DNA of 64,000 nt from Corythucha ciliata (lineage: Eukaryota > Arthropoda > Insecta > Hemiptera > Tingidae): positions 10,540,001 through 10,604,000 of the forward strand of contig CM075937.1 in the NCBI GenBank assembly GCA_038030265.1, read 5' to 3'. Every line of letters starts with the position of its first letter. The first letter of the stretch is position 1. The notes under the pieces were generated by a model. That model saw nothing but the letters and a program-made list of their open reading frames with translations. It was not told the DNA's origin and did no database searches. Shown here piece by piece: positions 10,390-21,330 of the stretch. Made by a program: the position numbers and the translations under genes.

Positions 10390-12385
10390 CGTATGCATGT
10401 GAAGGAACACGATCCGTTAATTCCTGTGGAATTTCCAGAAGCCCGTGGAAGAGCTTACAATGAGAGTGAGTGTATAAATTCCACACTTTAAGTAATCAGA
10501 AGGTGACGAACGTTTCAGGATTTGTTATTTTCGATGAATGTCGGCTGAGGATTATTTCATTATGCGTTCGTTGGAAAGCAACTGCCCACCCGTGTCCTCT
10601 CATGCTGCGCCCCTGGGCGTTTGTGCGATGAACCTCTTCTCCAGTCAAATATCGTTCCAATGTGAAATTTAAATCACTATAGCATTCATTTTTAAAATCG
10701 TTTCTTAATGCAATTCCTATCGCCCCAAGTTTGACTACGTCCTAAAATCAAAATTAATTCCACGTCATTACTCGTCTACGTAAGAATGCCGATGTACTCG
10801 ACTCCAGCAAATCGCAGCCACGGAAAACTCAAAGGATCTGCGTTTTAGGCAGCACCCCCCCCCCCCAAACTAGGCACCAATTTTTCGTACGAAGTGTTCA
10901 CCAATTTAGAAAAAAATTGTATTATCTAATTTTTTTTGCAGACCAGTTTCAATAATACGTCCCATTTTCAATGCAGTCATGATAGAGCCAAACCGCTAAA
11001 TTTGGTTGCTAAGAGGGCAGAAACCGTAAAAACCCGTAAAATTTAGTGATCAAATGAGGCGGAAACTTGAAAATGGCTGACTGAAGTGTTAAGACCAATG
11101 AAAACCGATGAAATAAGGAGGGGGAGGGACAAATCTTTCAAAATAGTTGATAATGAGGAAATTAAATAGACCAAATTGGGTTTCTTCGCAAAAATCGATT
11201 TCTGAGAAGGCTGAAACCGTAAAAACCTATATTTATATACATATAGGTATACACGAAAAATTGTGAAAATCGCGTATCACAACAAAATTTGGTGATTGAA
11301 TGAAAAACTAGCAACACTTTTTAAAGGGGAGAAATCATTCAAATTGGACTCAAACTAGCTAGATTCTGAGAAGGTTGAAAACCACAAAAAACTGTGAATG
11401 AACGTGGAAGGGCGCTAAAACGGGGGAGGGGGGAATGCAAAACTGCGCTTGCTCCGGCCAGACTGCTAAATTTAGTTATTAATTGGGCTGAAAAGACAAA
11501 AAACCGCAAAATTTGGCGCTTGAATGAGACAAGCTCATGAAATAAAGGAGAGAAACCCAAATCCGCTGAATTTGCATTTTAAGACGGCTGAAACCAGGGT
11601 AACCACACAAAAAATTGTTACAATTAGCGAAACCCTGAAAAAATTGTGCTTCAAAGACTCAAAAGCATAAAAAATTTGACGGACTGAACTGTGAAAGAGC
11701 CAAACTCGTGAAATAAATGTTTGAAATGTTGAATGAGAGAAATTGGTTGAATTGAATTGCAAATGATCCCAACTCCCGAAATTTGATTTCAAGAGGGTTG
11801 AAACCGTGAAAAAATGTGCTGGAAAACAGTTAAATATGTGAAAAACACGTTATCACAAAGTTCAAAGAAAAGAAAGAGCACGTTGGTATTTTCAGAAACA
11901 CTTCAACCTTGAAAACCCGTACAATCAAAATCAAAATTTGGTTTCCAGAGATCCAAACTCACGAAATTTGGTTTATTGTGAAGGCTGAAACCATGAAAAC
12001 CCTCGGAAAAATACGAAGAACACGACATTTTGTGTTTAAAGGGGCCACACGCAGGCGCGGATCCGCATGGGGAGGCTTAGGGGGGCGTGAATGGCCGCAG
12101 TTTGGGCGTTGTTTTCAGCGCAGCAAGGCATTTTATTGGTGCGAGTCGCCAATTACGCCATCTGCAAGGCACGAATTGATCAGTTTGAGTATTGCGGGCA
12201 TGAATCGTCGGAACTTTGGCCAAAATCCAAAACGCGGAAGCCACATTTTTGCAGTTTTTGAAGCACGAATGGTATAAGTTTCACAATTTGCTGATGGGAA
12301 CGAATGATCCGCTTAGCCATTTTTAGGGCGTGATTAACCAAAGCATTAGCAGCAATTTTATAGCGCGAAAGTAGTTAGTTTGCGG
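10390..12385. repeat. Degenerate tandem-repeat field R1, passing into R2-type units
   Basis: About 10970-12020 contains phased, diverged units with words such as gctgaaaccgtgaaaac, cgcaaaatttggt and aatgagacaaactc, roughly 50-60 bases apart. From about 12180 to 12345 the units change to the 'tagccatttttagggcg' type that also follows A2 after 19402. A poly-C tract lies near 10852-10866. No gene seen. Confidence 0.65.
11645..11852. repeat. Right arm of the 208-bp inverted repeat
   Basis: Ends gtgaaaaacacgtta, reverse complement of the left arm 10182-10389. It forms the inner part of the head-to-head A1/A2 palindrome with a spacer of about 1.25 kb made of R1 repeats. Confidence 0.85.
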
Positions 12386-12519
12386 TGGCCCCCCTTCTAC
12401 TACTTTTACTATTTTTATTTATGTTCCGACACATGGTTAACAAAAATAAAGCATTTCGGTTTTATCGTTTCAACAAATAATCGTAATTATCTAAATAGGA
12501 GATCCTAAAATCTCTCCAA
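12386..12519 (+). other. Candidate 3' part of the A2 5' LTR with poly(A) signal
   Basis: AATAAA at 12445-12450 lies 70 bases before the primer-binding site, as expected for R-U5 of an LTR. R2-type repeat ends upstream around 12345-12385, so the LTR is short or truncated. No matching 3' LTR is found after pol. Confidence 0.45.
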
Positions 12520-12520
12520 T

Positions 12521-12530
12521 TGGTGACCCC
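12521..12530 (+). other. Primer-binding site, tRNA-Trp-type (A2)
   Basis: TGGTGACCCC matches the complement of the CCA-tailed 3' end of eukaryotic tRNA-Trp (…GGGGTCA-CCA) over ten bases and then diverges. The better-preserved sites of family D (13 matching bases) support the assignment. It sits 13 bases before the gag ATG. Confidence 0.6.
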
Positions 12531-12542
12531 CACCCGAACACC

Positions 12543-12828
12543 ATGGCAGAAGCTCCTGACGACGTTGCTTCTCAACTCGAGCAACTCAATAACCTCCGGC
12601 AGCAAATTCAAGGCATGTTGCCTCGCATCGCTGAACAAACCGCCAGAATTGCCCACGATGCAGCCGCTCTCAACTTCGTCAATCGCGTCGCCATAAAACT
12701 CCCCGCGTTTTGGAGTGACAAGCCGCAGCTCTGGTTCGCCCAAGTCGATGCTGAATTTGATCTCGCCGGCATCACCCAAGAAGCGACGAAATACAGATAC
12801 CTAATTTCTCAACTCGATGAGCGGTATA
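12543..12828 (+). CDS. gypsy A2 Gag, 5' part
   Basis: ATG at 12543 opens MAEAPDDVASQLEQLNNL, then PAFWSDKPQLWFAQVDAEF and [12 protein letters not shown]. The motif 'PPFW..kP.LWF.QveaqF..a.I..e.tKy.y.v..Ld' is the hallmark N-terminal Gag block of this gypsy group. Coding is interrupted at 12827-12828 by the TA-flanked mariner fold-back and resumes in frame at 15799, giving a Gag of about 250 residues once the insertion is discounted. The start codon fits, as it is the first ATG after the primer site. Confidence 0.85.
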
Positions 12829-13611
12829 CAGGGTGTTCAAAAAATGGATGTCAATATTTTGCCCTGTGAATGTACGTCCAAAATGCGTCAAAATTATCCG
12901 TATTAACCATAGTCCGATTCCTAATAGTTTCCGAGATATTAAGGAAATAAGCACTTTTGTAATGGGCCTCGTTTTTACGGATAAAATCGTTCGTAGCTTG
13001 GCAACCAGAGCTCTCACGTCAAATTAAGTGGCACCATTGGAAAGGACAGACTTTTTTCCATTAGAATTCATAACGTTCAATTCAATTTTGTTCGTACGCG
13101 CTGAGGAAATCAGCTGCGAACTCAAAATTATGTTCAAGTTCGTCATCGTTGCCCATAATATGAAGTCTGATTTCTGCTCAACAGGTGCTTTCCGAGATGA
13201 CATTTTTTGAGAAAAGTTGTCGCACGGTACCATCGTTAAAGTGACATGTTCATCCCCACCCTTTACCCACAATTTTTCCAGAGTTTCTCTATTCGTACTA
13301 TAAAAAACGCTGCATGCATCCTCATGTAGTCATTACATTAATGACCAGAGTAGCACCTAATAATTGTAACTCTGATGTTTTATTATTCTTCTTCATTGTG
13401 ATAGGCGGATCATTTCTCTAGATCATCATTACTAGAAAAATTTGGAAGTTCTGAAAAAATGAATTTTTAAATTTACACTTTTCGGTGATCCGGTAGGGTT
13501 TTCCGAATGTAAACCCCTAGAAAAACACGAATAAATTCATTACAAATTCTAAAATTAAGTTATCCGTAGAAGTTTTCGTGCATAAAAGGGATTAAGTAAT
13601 TTTTAATTTAA

Positions 13612-14514
13612 CCCTCCAGCAGGCGCGGTCCTTTCGTCTACACGAGCGCGCGCGGTCACCTAATATATTCAAGAGGTCAAAATGAGGCCGCAGAGTCCAA
13701 TTTTTGAACTAAATATGTTGCACTGATTGTTTTATAGGAAATAAGAACGAACACGAGCAGAAACAAAGGACTAGAGCAAGTGTATAAATAAAATAGAATA
13801 AAAATCACAAAAGCATTCGGTATTAAAAAATAATTTCTTACAAATTATTTTCAGTCTTTTCTGGTAATTTTTAAAGTATGTTTTTCGTTTTCAACTACTT
13901 GTAAGCAACATAGAAAAACGTTATGAAGAAAACAAATGAATAACTAGAAAAAAATGGTCCGCCCATAGACTATTCTAATGTGTCTCAAAACTGATGTTTC
14001 CACGGTAACTTTCATGAGATACACATCTTTCTACCTAGGCACATCTTCGATATTTTAGAAACTCAGAAATAAATATATTAAACAAAATTAAACCCCACGT
14101 TAATCCAGAATTGAAGTAAAAAGTTATAACAAATGATTTTGTTGAGTTGAAACATTCTTTTGATTATATCTTTTGCCGACTGCGTGATGCGATTTAATCA
14201 ACGAATGGAGCATCTTGAGCGGAAAACATTGGCAAATAAGCTTATATGAACGATTTTCTTATAGAAAAAATCAATTTCATGCCCAGAATAACATTTTAAA
14301 AATCTAACTTGAGAGCGCGCGGGGCACCTCACAGGTGAAATCGTCGATAAATACGGAAAAACAATCAAAAGCCCTTAGTTCACGCCACCGACACAAGAAT
14401 AACGATGAAATAGGAAGGTAGAAAAATCCCCAGTTCTCTGACACCCCTCCTGTGAACACGTCACACTTTCAAAGGCGCACAATGCATCTCTCAGGTGCCG
14501 CGCGCGCTGGAAGG
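13612..14514. mobile_element. piggyBac-like MITE (903 bp) with TTAA target duplication
   Basis: TTAA at 13608-13611 and 14515-14518 flanks an element starting CCCTCCAGCAGGCGCGGTCC and ending in the inverse CCTTCCAGCGCGCGCGG. The opposite arm of the mariner palindrome preserves the uninterrupted site with a single TTAA (near 15015-15022), proving the insertion. Subterminal GCGCGCG-rich segments occur inside both ends (13642-13660 and 14303-14322). No transposase frame is present. TTAA duplication and C/G-start termini are piggyBac hallmarks. Confidence 0.88.
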
Positions 14515-14521
14515 TTAAAGA

Positions 14522-14846
14522 AAAAATTCGAATTGCCTCCCTTATTGTGAGCGGATACAAAGTTGTGCGCGTCTTTCCAACGACCGGTGGACCTTATCGA
14601 GCAATTCATCACGGATACTGTTGCACGTGTTGATTATTTTTTGTCTTAATGTCTCGATGTCTGGAATAGGATCTGCGTAGACTATAGTTTTGATGTGTCC
14701 CCATGCGTAGAAGTCTAAAGGGTTCAAGCCAGGTGAACGCGGCGGCCATTATGTTGGACCAGCTCTTCCGATCCATCGGTTCGGGAAAGTTGTGTCCCGA
14801 ATATGGCCGGCTAATCCACTAAAATGAGGAGGAGCTCCATCATGCA
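14522..14846 (-). pseudogene. Tc1/mariner transposase C-terminal part (fossil)
   Basis: On the minus strand from 14846 the translation reads MHDGAPPHF, TTFPNRWIGRAGPT, a stop, WPPRSPGLNPLDFYAWGHIK, then IPDIETLRQKIINTCNSIRD and RSLERRAQLCI, ending GRQFEFFL. This is the standard catalytic tail of mariner-type transposases: 'DGAPPH' carries the second Asp, and 'PRSPDLNPLDFFLWG' carries the last acidic residue. Two stops (one between GPT and WPP, one near the end) and the missing N-terminal two thirds (helix-turn-helix domains and first Asp) show it is dead. Confidence 0.85.
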
Positions 14847-14849
14847 TGG

Positions 14850-15018
14850 AGATCCTATTCCAGACATCGAGACATTAAGACAAAAAATAATCAACACGTG
14901 CAACAGTATCCGTGATGAATTGCTCGATGTACCACTGGTCGCTTCCCACTGGTCGTTGGAAAGACGCGCACAACTTTGTATCCGCCAACAAGGGAGGCAA
15001 TTCGAATTTTTTCTTTAA
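14850..15018 (+). pseudogene. Inverted second copy of the mariner transposase C-terminus
   Basis: Forward frame reads DPIPDIETLRQKIINTCNSI, then SLERRAQLCIRQQGRQFEFF before the stop at 15016. It duplicates the end of the minus-strand fossil at 14522-14680 and shows that the duplication creating the palindrome broke inside the transposase gene just after the WGHIK segment. It differs by a small insertion (VPLVASHW). Confidence 0.85.
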
Positions 15019-15798
15019 ATTAAAAATTACTTAATCCCTTTTATGTACGAAAACTTCTATGGATTACTTAATTTTAGAATTTGTAATGAATTTATTCGTG
15101 TTTTTCTAGGGGTTTACTTTCGGAAAACCCTACCGGAACACCAAAAAGTGGAAATTTAAAAATTCATTTTTTCAGAACTTCCAAATTTTTCTAGTAATGA
15201 TGATCTAGAGAAATGATCCGCCTATCACAATGAAGAAGAATAATAAAACATCAGAGTTACAATTATTAGGTGCTACTCTGGTCATTAATGTAATGACTAC
15301 ATGAGGATGCATGCAGCGTTTTTTATAGTATGAATAGAGAAACTCTGGAAAAATTGTGGGTAAAGGGTGGGGATGAACATGTCACATTAACGATGGTACC
15401 GTGCGCCAACTTTTCTCAAAAAATGTCATCTCGGAAAGCACCTGTTGAGCAGAAATCAGACTTCAAATTATGGGCAACGACGATGAACTAGAACATAATT
15501 TTGAGTTCGCAGCTGATTTCCTCAGCGCGTACGAACAAAATTGAATTGATCGTTATGAATTCTAATGGAAAAAAGTCTGTCCTTTCCAATGGTGCCACTT
15601 AATTTGACGTGAGAGCTCTGGTTGCCAAGCTACGAACGATTTTATCCGTAAAAACGAGGCCCATTACAAAAAGTGCTTATTTCCTTAATATCTCGGAAAC
15701 TATTAGGAATCGGACTATGGTTAATACGGATAATTTTGACGCATTTTGGACGTACATTCACAGGGCAAAATATTGACATCCATTTTTTGAACACCCTG

Positions 15799-16273
15799 TA
15801 TAAATGAGGTCGAGGATCTCATCACGACACCCCCCCTTCAAAACCCCTACACCACTCTCAAGAATTCGCTAATCGAACGCCTTTCGCTCTCGGACGGACA
15901 ACGTCTTCGTCACCTTCTGTCACAAAAAGACCTCGGAGACCTCAAACCGTCACAATTCTTACGGCATCTTCGATCCCTCGCAGGACCCACACTCGTACAC
16001 GACGATTTGCTGCGGATACTCTGGACGCAACGCCTATCTCCACACGTTAAAGCGATCATTCAAACACAGGCAGACCTTCCACTCGACCGCCTAGCCGTCA
16101 TTGCCGACCAGATCGTCGAAGTCCAACCCGTGTTTCCCACTTTCAACCGTCACCCTTCCCCTGTCGATATGGTTACTCCCTCGGAACCGGGAATCGCTCG
16201 CCTTCTCGAAACTGTCAGTCAACAACTTGCCACACTGACTCGAACGCTATCAACATCGGCGCGTCAACCATGA
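15799..16273 (+). CDS. gypsy A2 Gag, 3' part
   Basis: After the second TA the Gag frame resumes (INEVEDLITTPPLQNPYTTL, then SLIERLSLSDGQRLRHLLSQ and LWTQRLSPHVKAIIQTQ) and ends LSTSARQP with a stop at 16271. A CWYHHRWGNRATQCTTPC knuckle segment (C-x2-H plus C-x4-C) is readable just downstream around 16333-16386 in a different frame, the normal place for the gag-pol junction. This suggests a frameshift either programmed or degenerative. Confidence 0.85.
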
Positions 16274-16410
16274 TCTCATCACAGACATTCGACCCCTTTC
16301 CACAGCCCCTCCTCCGACTCACCATCGCGAGTATGTTGGTACCATCACCGCTGGGGAAATCGTGCCACGCAATGCACCACTCCGTGCTCCTATCCAACGT
16401 TAAACTCTCA

Positions 16411-17240
16411 GGGCAGTCGACAGTAGCGGCGACCGACCGCCCTAAACAAGGACGCCGCTAGTTCATCCTCGATCGCCTCACCAAGCACCAGTACCTCCTC
16501 GACACAGGCTCCGATTTGTGTTGTTTCCCTCGCCGTCTTCTTCCTGGAAAACGACATCGCGTTGATCTCCAACTTCTCGCCGCCAACAGCAAGAACATTT
16601 CAACGTACGGCACTATTTGTCTTCGCCCGGATTTCAATCTTCGTCGGGATTTCTCCTGGAACTTCGTCATCGCCGACGTGCAAGTTCCCATTATCGGAAC
16701 CGACTTCCTCGCACACTATTCTCTTCTTCCAGATTGTCGCAACAACCGTTTATTCGATGCCACCACCAGCCTTGCTGCAACTTGCACCACGAACCTGACC
16801 CATCAACCAAGTGTCAAGTCGCTGTCCTCTGAATCATTACAGTCATCCCCTTTTCACGACATTCTCGCGCAATACCCTCAGCTTACTCTACCGTTGGGCC
16901 CTCCTCGCGTCGTTCACCATTCTACTGTCCATTACATCAACACGACGCCCGGACCCCCTGTGTTCGCACGCCCTAGACGACTTGCTCCCGATAAGCTTCT
17001 ACCTGCCAAGGCTGAATTCGACCTTATGCTTCCACAAAGAATCGTTCGACGATCAGAGAGCCCTTGGTCATCACCACTTCACATGTTGCCGAAGAAAGGT
17101 TCTGGGTGGCGCCCCTGTGGCGACTATCGTGCATTAAACGCCAGGACCGTTCCTGATCGTTACCCTGTCCGTCATATCCATGACTTTTCCCACAACCTCC
17201 AAGGATGCACAATCTTCTCCGTCCTGGACCTCGTCAAGGC
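16411..17240 (+). pseudogene. gypsy A2 Pol: protease and RT N-terminal part
   Basis: [17 protein letters not shown] leads to an in-frame TAG at 16459-16461 (A1 has TTG there), then [18 protein letters not shown] with the protease Asp-Thr-Gly and the RT segments [13 protein letters not shown] and [10 protein letters not shown]. At about 17240 two extra bases in 'gcctatatcatc' relative to A1 shift the reading frame within AYHQIPVNP. The continuation lies in the overlapping frame beginning 17205. Confidence 0.88.
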
Positions 17241-19166
17241 CTATATCATCAAATCCCCGTCAATCCCAACGACGTCCCCAAGACGGCTATCACAACGCCT
17301 TTCGGTCTCTATGAGTACTCGTACATGAGCTTTGGTCTTCGAAAAGCCGCCCAGACGTTTCAACGGTTCATAGACGACGTCCTCTTAGTCCTCGACTTTT
17401 GTTATCCCTATATTAATGACATTCTTATTTTCTCCCGAGACGCCGACGAACATAAAACGCATCTTCACGCCGTTTTCAAACGTCTGAGCGAACATGGACT
17501 CATCATCAATGCCAACAAATGCATTCTCGGCTCATCAAAAGTCACTTTCTTGGGATATGAGGTCACCCCGGAAGGCACAACCCCCCCTCTAGATCGTATC
17601 GCGGCGCTTCAAAATTTAAAACGCCCGACAACAGCCCAAGGTCTTCGCCGTTTCCTCGGGATGATAAATTTCTACCGTCGTTTTCTTCCGTCTGTAGCAC
17701 AACTTCAAGCACCCCTTCACTCCGCTCTCGCCGGTCTCCGCGGTAAACAACCAATAATTTGGACCCCGGCACTCGAGCAAGCTTTCCAGTCGTGCAAAGA
17801 ACATCTCGCAACAGCAACCATTCTCGCTCATCCTGACCCTAAGGCTCAACTCGGGCTCTTCAATGATGCCTCTCAAGCTGCCATCGGGGCATGTCTTCAA
17901 CAACGCGTGGCGAACGAGTGGCAGCCCCTCGCATTTTTCTCCCAAAAACTGACTCCACGCCAACAGCAGTGGCCAGCTTTTCATCGAGAACTTCATGCCG
18001 TCTACGCTGCCATACAACACTTTCGTCATACCCTTGAAGCCCAAACTTTCACTGTCTACACGGATCACAAGCCTCTCACGTTCATTTTTCGTCAACGCAA
18101 GGAAAAGATACCCCCAATACAACTCAACCAGCTCTCGTTTGTTTCCCAGTTCATGACCGACATTCAACACATCAGTGGCGCTGCAAACATTGTCGCCGAT
18201 AATCTATCTCGAGTCGATTCTCTCACCGCTGTAATTCCTCCCCCTGTCGATCTCACAACACTAACTAAAGCGCAAAATCATGATGATGAACTTCGCGACC
18301 TCATCAAAACCAACGATTCGTCCCTTCGCCTCCAAAACGTTGACATCCCCAGGTCCGACAGTACTCTTGTTTGCGACACGTCAACATCAACTCTTCGACC
18401 CTTCGTACCTACTCCACTTCGACGCCGCATTTTCGACTCTCTTCATAATTTGAGTCATCCCGGCATCAGAGCAACTACCCGGCTCATTTCACAACGCTTT
18501 GTGTGGCCTCAAATCCGTCAAGATTGCCGAGCGTGGTCACGGGCGTGTATTTCTTGCCAACGCGCCAAGATAACTCACCACGTACACTCTCCACCTTGCA
18601 ACTTTCCTACACCTACGTCGCGTTTTCAACACATCCAAGTCGACCTCATCGGACCACTTCCCCCCGTCGGACGGTATCGTTATTTTCTAACTGTGATCGA
18701 CAGATTCACGCGATGGCCCGAAGTTTGGCCACTCGAAGACAGCTCCGCACCCACCGCCGCAAATGCTCTCATCAACTGTTGGTTTTCCCGATTCGGCACA
18801 CCGTTCCGAATCACGACTGACCAGGGCGGACAGTTCGAATCCGCGTTATTCCGATCTCTCGCATCAACCTTCGGTTTCGAACGCTTCCGGACCACTAGTT
18901 ATCATCCCTGCGCCAACGGTCTAGTCGAAACTTTTCATCGCCATTTAAAAGCGTCACTCATGTGTCACCCGACTATGAACTGGCTACAAGCTCTACCACT
19001 CGTTCTTCTCGGAATCCGCAGTGCCTTTCGTGAAGAACTTAACACGTCCCCAGCCGAACTAGTCTACGGTGAAACTCTACGTCTTCCTGGCGAATTAATT
19101 GAATTACCCGTCCAACAACAGTTCATCACTGCCCCCGACAACCTCGTTGACTGTTTACGTCGTTAA
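17241..19166 (+). CDS. gypsy A2 Pol: RT palm, RNase H, integrase
   Basis: Long frame of 653 residues (the open frame starts upstream at 17205). RT box is YIND (residues 69-72; Asn codon 17415-17417) instead of YxDD, so a catalytic Asp is lost. RNase H shows [15 protein letters not shown] and [11 protein letters not shown]. Integrase has [16 protein letters not shown] with CISCQRAK (zinc site), core Asp in QVDLIGPLP, second Asp in [11 protein letters not shown] and Glu in [12 protein letters not shown], all intact. The frame stops after NLVDCLRR at 19164. The element is uncoupled: integrase looks functional while RT and protease-RT reading frames are not. Confidence 0.92.
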   Translation, partial: LYHQIPVNPNDVPKTAITTPFGLYEYSYMSFGLRKAAQTFQRFIDDVLLVLDFCYPYINDILIFSRDADEHKTHLHAVFKRLSEHGLIINANKCILGSSKVTFLGYEVTPEGTTPPLDRIAALQNLKRPTTAQGLRRFLGMINFYRRFLPSVAQLQAPLHSALAGLRGKQPIIWTPALEQAFQSCKEHLATATILAHPDPKAQLGLFNDASQAAIGACLQQRVANEWQPLAFFSQKLTPRQQQWPAFHRELHAVYAAIQHFRHTLEAQTFTVYTDHKPLTFIFRQRKEKIPPIQLNQLSFVSQFMTDIQHISGAANIVADNLSRVDSLTAVIPPPVDLTTLTKAQNHDDELRDLIKTNDSSLRLQNVDIPRSDSTLVCDTSTSTLRPFVPTPLRRRIFDSLHNLSHPGIRATTRLISQRFVWPQIRQDCRAWSRACISCQRAKITHHVHSPPCNFPTPTSRFQHIQVDLIGPLPPVGRYRYFLTVIDRFTRWPEVWPLEDSSAPTAANALINCWFSRFGTPFRITTDQGGQFESALFRSLASTFGFERFRTTSYHPCANGLVETFHRHLKASLMCHPTMNWLQALPLVLLGIRSAFREELNTSPAELVYGETLRLPGELIELPVQQQFITAPDNLVDCLRR

Positions 19167-19401
19167 ATGTCCGAATTACGGCCAGTACCCCCGGCAATCA
19201 CTCGATGAAGAAGCCCTTCGTATTTCAAGAATTGTCGTTATGCACACATGTTTTTCTACGCGGCGGCACCAAACGCCGCTCGTAACAACCCCCCTACATT
19301 GGTCCGCGATGAAAACTCTCACTATCTCCGTCAACGGAAGATCAGGTCAGTCCTTTTCAAAGCGCAAAACGTCAGTTCAACCGTTTATAGGCCACAAATA
19401 G
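19167..19401 (+). pseudogene. gypsy A2 Pol C-terminal tail, frameshifted
   Basis: Readable in shifting frames: MSELRPVPPAITR just after the stop, then CTHVFLRGGTKRRS and QPPYIGP (the GPY/F-like module), then TISVNGRSGQSFSKRKTSVQ ending at 19399. The element then passes straight into R2-type tandem repeat with no 3' LTR. Confidence 0.7.
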
Positions 19402-20460
19402 AGTCAGATTTACCCATTTTAGGGTATGAATGGCCAGTCTGTAAGGTAATTCTGAGGGTGTCAATAGTCAGTGCGATATTTTCACTGTCATTTTTGCCGT
19501 GTATGAAACGGGAATATAGATTTTAGCCATTTTCCAGGCGTGAATTTCGGGGCAGGGGGTTTGTCATACACAAGTGAAATACACGTGAGACGAGATAAGA
19601 TTGACGTTAACAGCTAAAATTAACGCACTCGGGCTGTGAAATACACTCGCATCTTGTCTCACACGTGTTTCACTTTTCTATGGCAACCCCCCAGGGATCG
19701 TTTCGGGATCGGGAGATATTTGTAAGGCAAAAACCGTCGGTTTAGGTATTTTGAGGGTGCTTAGAGTCAGTTTGGCCGATTTTATGACTTAAATAACCAA
19801 CTTGGCCGTTTGTAGCTCGCATGGATTCAGTTTTGTCCTTAATAGGGCATTAGTTGTACGTCAAGCCAAAGCAAAGAGTGCTTAGTTGGGCTATTTTTGG
19901 TAAGAGAATGGACGATATAGCCGTTTTTGGGGCAAGAGTCACCTTTGTATACATTTTCAGAGCACGAATCGTCGTTTTGACAATTTTTAGAGTAGGAGTC
20001 GCCAGTTTGGCTACTTTTAGCACGGGGACATAGATAGTTTAGCCAAGTTTGAGGCGCGAATCGCCTGCAGTTTTACAATTTTTATGATGCAAATAGTGCG
20101 TCATGCCAAGGTGCAAAAGGCCAGTTTGGCAATTTTCGGCCTGGGGATTATCTGTTTAAGCATTTTCACGGCACTAATCGTCATTTCAAGCTTCCATGGA
20201 CTCAGTTTGACCACATTTAGAGCGGGAATCACGAGTTTGGCTATTTTAGCACGCAAATATAAATCAGTTTAGCCTTCAGCCATTTTCATAGCGGGAACCG
20301 TGGTCTTTTCAGGGAAGCAAGAATCGTCGGCTTAGCCATTTTAAGGTGGCGAAGTCAGTTAATTTGGCTATTTTTAGGGTGAAAATAGTCAGTGAGTGGC
20401 TGTCAAGCCATTTTTAGCGGAGCGATGCACACGCTTTTTCAAGCCCTTCTCTTAAGTAAA
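19402..20460. repeat. Degenerate minisatellite field R2
   Basis: Phased, diverged units of about 30-40 bases built from 'tagccatttttagggcg', 'cgaatcgtcagttt' and similar words (for example 19790-20400). The same unit type is present before A2 at about 12180-12345, so A2 inserted into or recombined with one R2 field. Contains one MITE (19555-19692). Confidence 0.75.
19555..19692. mobile_element. MITE-like fold-back, about 138 bp
   Basis: Left end gggggtttgtcatacacaag and right end reading inverted ggggggttgccatagaaaag, with complementarity continuing through gtgaaa…acacgtgagac for about 38-40 bases. It interrupts the R2 repeat phase. The G-run terminus resembles that of the element at 47783-47900. 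Target duplication unclear. Confidence 0.7.
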
Positions 20461-21330
20461 TCCTCAACTCTCGTATGGTCACACGCATGACAAATTTGGC
20501 TAACTGAAGAGCAAATAACATGAAAACTCGTGAAATTTGGGGCTAGTTAGAGCCAAACCGTGAAATTTTGTTATGAGGGCTTAAAATCACGAAAACCCAC
20601 AAAATGTGATGCTTTAAACGAGAAAAAATCACTAAATAGTTTTTAAAGGAGAAAAATGGACTAAATTGAGTTTCGATAGGGCAAAACTTGCGGAATATGA
20701 TTTCAGTGAGAAATAACAGGAAGAAACCATTAAAAAGTACGGAAAACCATCGTAAAGCCCACAGGCCACAGGCTCTACATTGAGAGCTGAAAAGGTGTAA
20801 AAACACCTAAAACTGTGAGTTTTAAACGTGAAAAGTTGAAAAAACCTCGAAGAGTCGTGCTTGAAAAAGCTGAGTGCTAAAAGCATGCAAAATCACGAAA
20901 ATGTTCGACATTCTGTACTTGAAAGAGCAAAACGCATACAAAGGCTGACAGAAGAGCTGGAGGCCATGAACAGGGCTAGTCCATCCCCCGCCTCTCAATC
21001 ACTCGACCCTTCACGAAATTGGTTTTTCATGTGGTCCAAAATAATCGGTAATTGCTGTTTGTGGTGGTGGAGCGGGCTCATCCGGCGAAACTGGTTTCGA
21101 ATGGGGCCACTTTGCGAAATTTTGTTTTTGAAATGAGCCAGACCTTTGAAATAGCTATTTAAAACGAGGCAACCGCACAAAAACATTTGGAATGGGTCAA
21201 AAGTACGAAATTTAGTTTTCGTTACAGTAAAAAGTGTGACACTGCTCTTCTGAGGTTGACCAGCGCAGTGAAATTTGTTTCGAAAGAGTCAACTCCATGA
21301 AATTGCTCTTTTAAATGAGCTAAAAAGCTG
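20461..21330. repeat. Degenerate tandem repeat field R3
   Basis: Diverged units containing 'gagccaaaccgtgaaatt', 'tgagggcttaaaatcacg' and 'aaaacccacaaaatgtg', similar in spirit to R1. It loses periodicity towards 21300. No gene seen. Confidence 0.6.

Larger units (their letters stand above)
12829..15798. mobile_element. Tc1/mariner-derived fold-back element (2,970 bp) inserted in A2 gag
   Basis: Ends are CAGGGTGTTCAAAAAATGGA on both sides in inverted orientation, flanked by TA (12827-12828 and 15799-15800). Copy A1 supplies the empty site with one TA. The two arms are each about 0.94 kb: 12829-13611 plus 14519-14674 on the left, 14850-15798 on the right, around a unique centre of about 175 bp (14675-14849). 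The arms include the 3' end of a transposase gene, so the element is an inverted duplication of a mariner 3' half rather than a normal mariner, in which terminal repeats are tens of bases. The left arm carries a 903-bp nested MITE. Confidence 0.92.

Noticed and set aside
10242..11792. Two similar open frames (MKSNFGSWDH…) on opposite strands
   Set aside because: They are the two arms of the 208-bp inverted repeat made of tandem-repeat sequence, not duplicated genes.
12543..12869. Independent small gene of 108 residues
   Set aside because: It is the 5' part of A2 Gag read into the mariner insertion; the last residues come from the mariner end.
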